Shown piece by piece: positions 5,100 through 6,191 of a stretch of 6,191 bases of DNA. A model generated the notes under the pieces. That model was not told where the DNA came from. It was given only the letters and a program-made list of their open reading frames with translations, and did no database searches. The stretch comes from Chitinophagaceae bacterium UBA5175 (GTDB lineage: Bacteria; Bacteroidota; Bacteroidia; Chitinophagales; Chitinophagaceae). The DNA is taken from the NCBI GenBank assembly GCA_002413325.1, contig DHWT01000097.1, positions 1-6,191 of the forward strand, read 5' to 3'. The first letter of the stretch is position 1. Each line of letters begins with the position of its first letter. Position numbers and translations under genes: made by a program.

Positions 5100-6191
5100 T
5101 TATGCCACTGTTTCGATTTTTATCCGGGTACTTAACCGGATCATGAACAATCCCATTACCGCAATAATGCCAAATGAAACACGAAGGCTGGATGCCTGTG
5201 CCACATAACCGATCATGGGAGGAACCAGTAAAAATCCCAGGTAACCCAGTGAAGAGATGGATGCCAGTGCAGCGCCTGGATTGGACATCGGGATTTTACC
5301 TGCCAGGCCAAAAACAAAGGGCACCACGCAGGATACACCAAAACCAGTAAGCAGGTAACCCGCCAGGGTGAGCGGGATAAAGGGAGAAAAAACCGTGATG
5401 GCAAAACCTGCAGAGATCAGTAATCCGCTGGCTGCCAGTACCCGTTGAATTCCAAACCGGTCTGCCATACGATCACCGATCAGTCTTCCGGTGGTCATCG
5501 CCACCATATAAACAACGAAAGCAATGGTGGCGACGGCTTTTGTACCATGTAACACCTGCCGGATGTATATTCCGCTCCAGTCATACATGGTGTTTTCGCA
5601 GGCCATGGAGGTAAAACAGATCAGGGAAAAAACCAGCATGCCTTTCGGCGGGAGACTGAATATGGATCTTTTGTGTTTATGATCGGGCTGCTGGTCCAGG
5701 GTATCCCCATAATAAAACAGGGTGAGTGCTGAAAGCACGAGGCTCACACCGAGCAAGTGCCAGGCAGGCAGGATATTTAAGGTAACCATTAAGTATCCGA
5801 AAGCAGCACCTGCAAAACCGGCCATACTCCATACGGCATGAAAGGAACTCATGATCGACCGGCTGTACAGCGCCTGCACGCCGATGGCCTGTGCATTCAT
5901 GGAGAGGTTCATCAGGTTTCTGGAAGAACCGAAAAAAAAGAGGATGATACCCAGCACCCAGGTATAGCCGCTGAATCCCAGGCAGGCAAGAACCCCGTTG
6001 TATATCATAGCGCCAATCAACAAAATGGTCCGGCTTTTATAGTGGTCCAGCAGTTTCCCGGTAAATGGCATGGTCAGGATCAGCCCGACCGGCATCATAA
6101 ACAGGAGGGTGCCGAAATGGGCGTCATTCAGTTTCAGCGATTCTTTGATACCGGGTATCCGGGAAGTCCAGCTGGAATATCCAAACCCGGA
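5100..6191 (-). CDS. MFS transporter, YbjJ-like (N-terminus off the window)
   Basis: The minus-strand frame is open from the window edge (6191) to TAA at 5102-5100, giving 363 visible residues. Met codons at 6098 and 6095 are internal, because the residues before them (SSWTSRIPGIKESLKLND, within visible 6-23) are the conserved region after TM1, with the RIP motif of this subfamily. The protein is a 12-TM inner-membrane secondary transporter lacking most of TM1. The loop 2-3 signature is GKLLDHYKSR (visible 45-54), and its counterpart in the second half is GRLIGDRMADRFG (about 235-247). A conserved Asn-rich helix with N-A-Q and FHAVWSMAG follows TM4 (about 92-125), and ENTMYDWSGIY (about 199-209) matches the E-x3-x-DW-x3-Y motif of YbjJ-type carriers. 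A hydrophilic loop with DQQPDHKHKR (about 166-175) joins the halves. The substrate is unknown; sugars or small-molecule efflux are possible. It is convergent with the orphan gene across 70 bp, which holds only a weak repeat pair (CGGAAG 5031-5036, CTTCCG 5092-5097). Confidence 0.93.
   Translation of the reverse strand, partial: SGFGYSSWTSRIPGIKESLKLNDAHFGTLLFMMPVGLILTMPFTGKLLDHYKSRTILLIGAMIYNGVLACLGFSGYTWVLGIILFFFGSSRNLMNLSMNAQAIGVQALYSRSIMSSFHAVWSMAGFAGAAFGYLMVTLNILPAWHLLGVSLVLSALTLFYYGDTLDQQPDHKHKRSIFSLPPKGMLVFSLICFTSMACENTMYDWSGIYIRQVLHGTKAVATIAFVVYMVAMTTGRLIGDRMADRFGIQRVLAASGLLISAGFAITVFSPFIPLTLAGYLLTGFGVSCVVPFVFGLAGKIPMSNPGAALASISSLGYLGFLLVPPMIGYVAQASSLRVSFGIIAVMGLFMIRLSTRIKIETVA

Noticed and set aside
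6093..6098. Met-Met at 6098 as the start of the MFS gene
   Set aside because: The frame stays open to the window edge and the upstream residues carry the conserved RIP region of the family, so the start is beyond the window.

Overview
The window looks like a chromosomal segment of a member of the Bacteroidota, probably from the Chitinophaga, Cytophaga or Sphingobacteria side of the phylum. The basis is a pair of neighbouring, paralogous, roughly 800-residue MacB/FtsX-type ABC permeases, start codons almost without Shine-Dalgarno sequences, a moderate GC content and an ATGAGTT-type heptanucleotide tract. No rRNA, tRNA, CRISPR array, transposase or phage gene is visible.

Left part (1-3261, all + strand): the last 64 codons of one ABC permease; an almost eight-copy 7-bp tandem repeat just after its stop codon; a small two-helix membrane protein (337-675); and a complete 810-residue permease (829-3261). 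The two permeases are 38/64 identical over their shared C-termini. The permease at 829 is preceded by a plausible sigma-54 -24/-12 element (770-785), with a perfect dyad directly upstream and a stem-loop at the predicted transcript start. A second element, nearly perfect in its two half-sites but with a spacer 1 nt too long, lies before the small gene. Neither permease carries an ATPase domain in the visible sequence, so an ABC ATPase, and probably an adaptor and outer-membrane channel, must be encoded elsewhere.

Middle part (3262-4562): a 215-bp gap between convergent genes; a small secreted protein of unknown function on the minus strand (3477-4001); and, divergent from it across a 72-bp gap, a GNAT acetyltransferase (4074-4562).

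Right part (4563-6191): an A+T-rich orphan ORF of 107 residues (4706-5029) with a perfect 13-bp inverted repeat inside its coding sequence, convergent with an MFS transporter of the YbjJ-like type (5100-6191, minus strand) whose N-terminus runs off the window.

The only genes that plausibly work together are the two permeases and perhaps the small membrane protein between them, as an exporter or envelope-stress module under sigma-54-type control. The right half looks like unrelated single-gene units. I see no clear new multi-gene system. The most unusual signals are the sigma-54-like elements with associated dyads, the small membrane protein between the permeases, and the hairpin-bearing orphan ORF.
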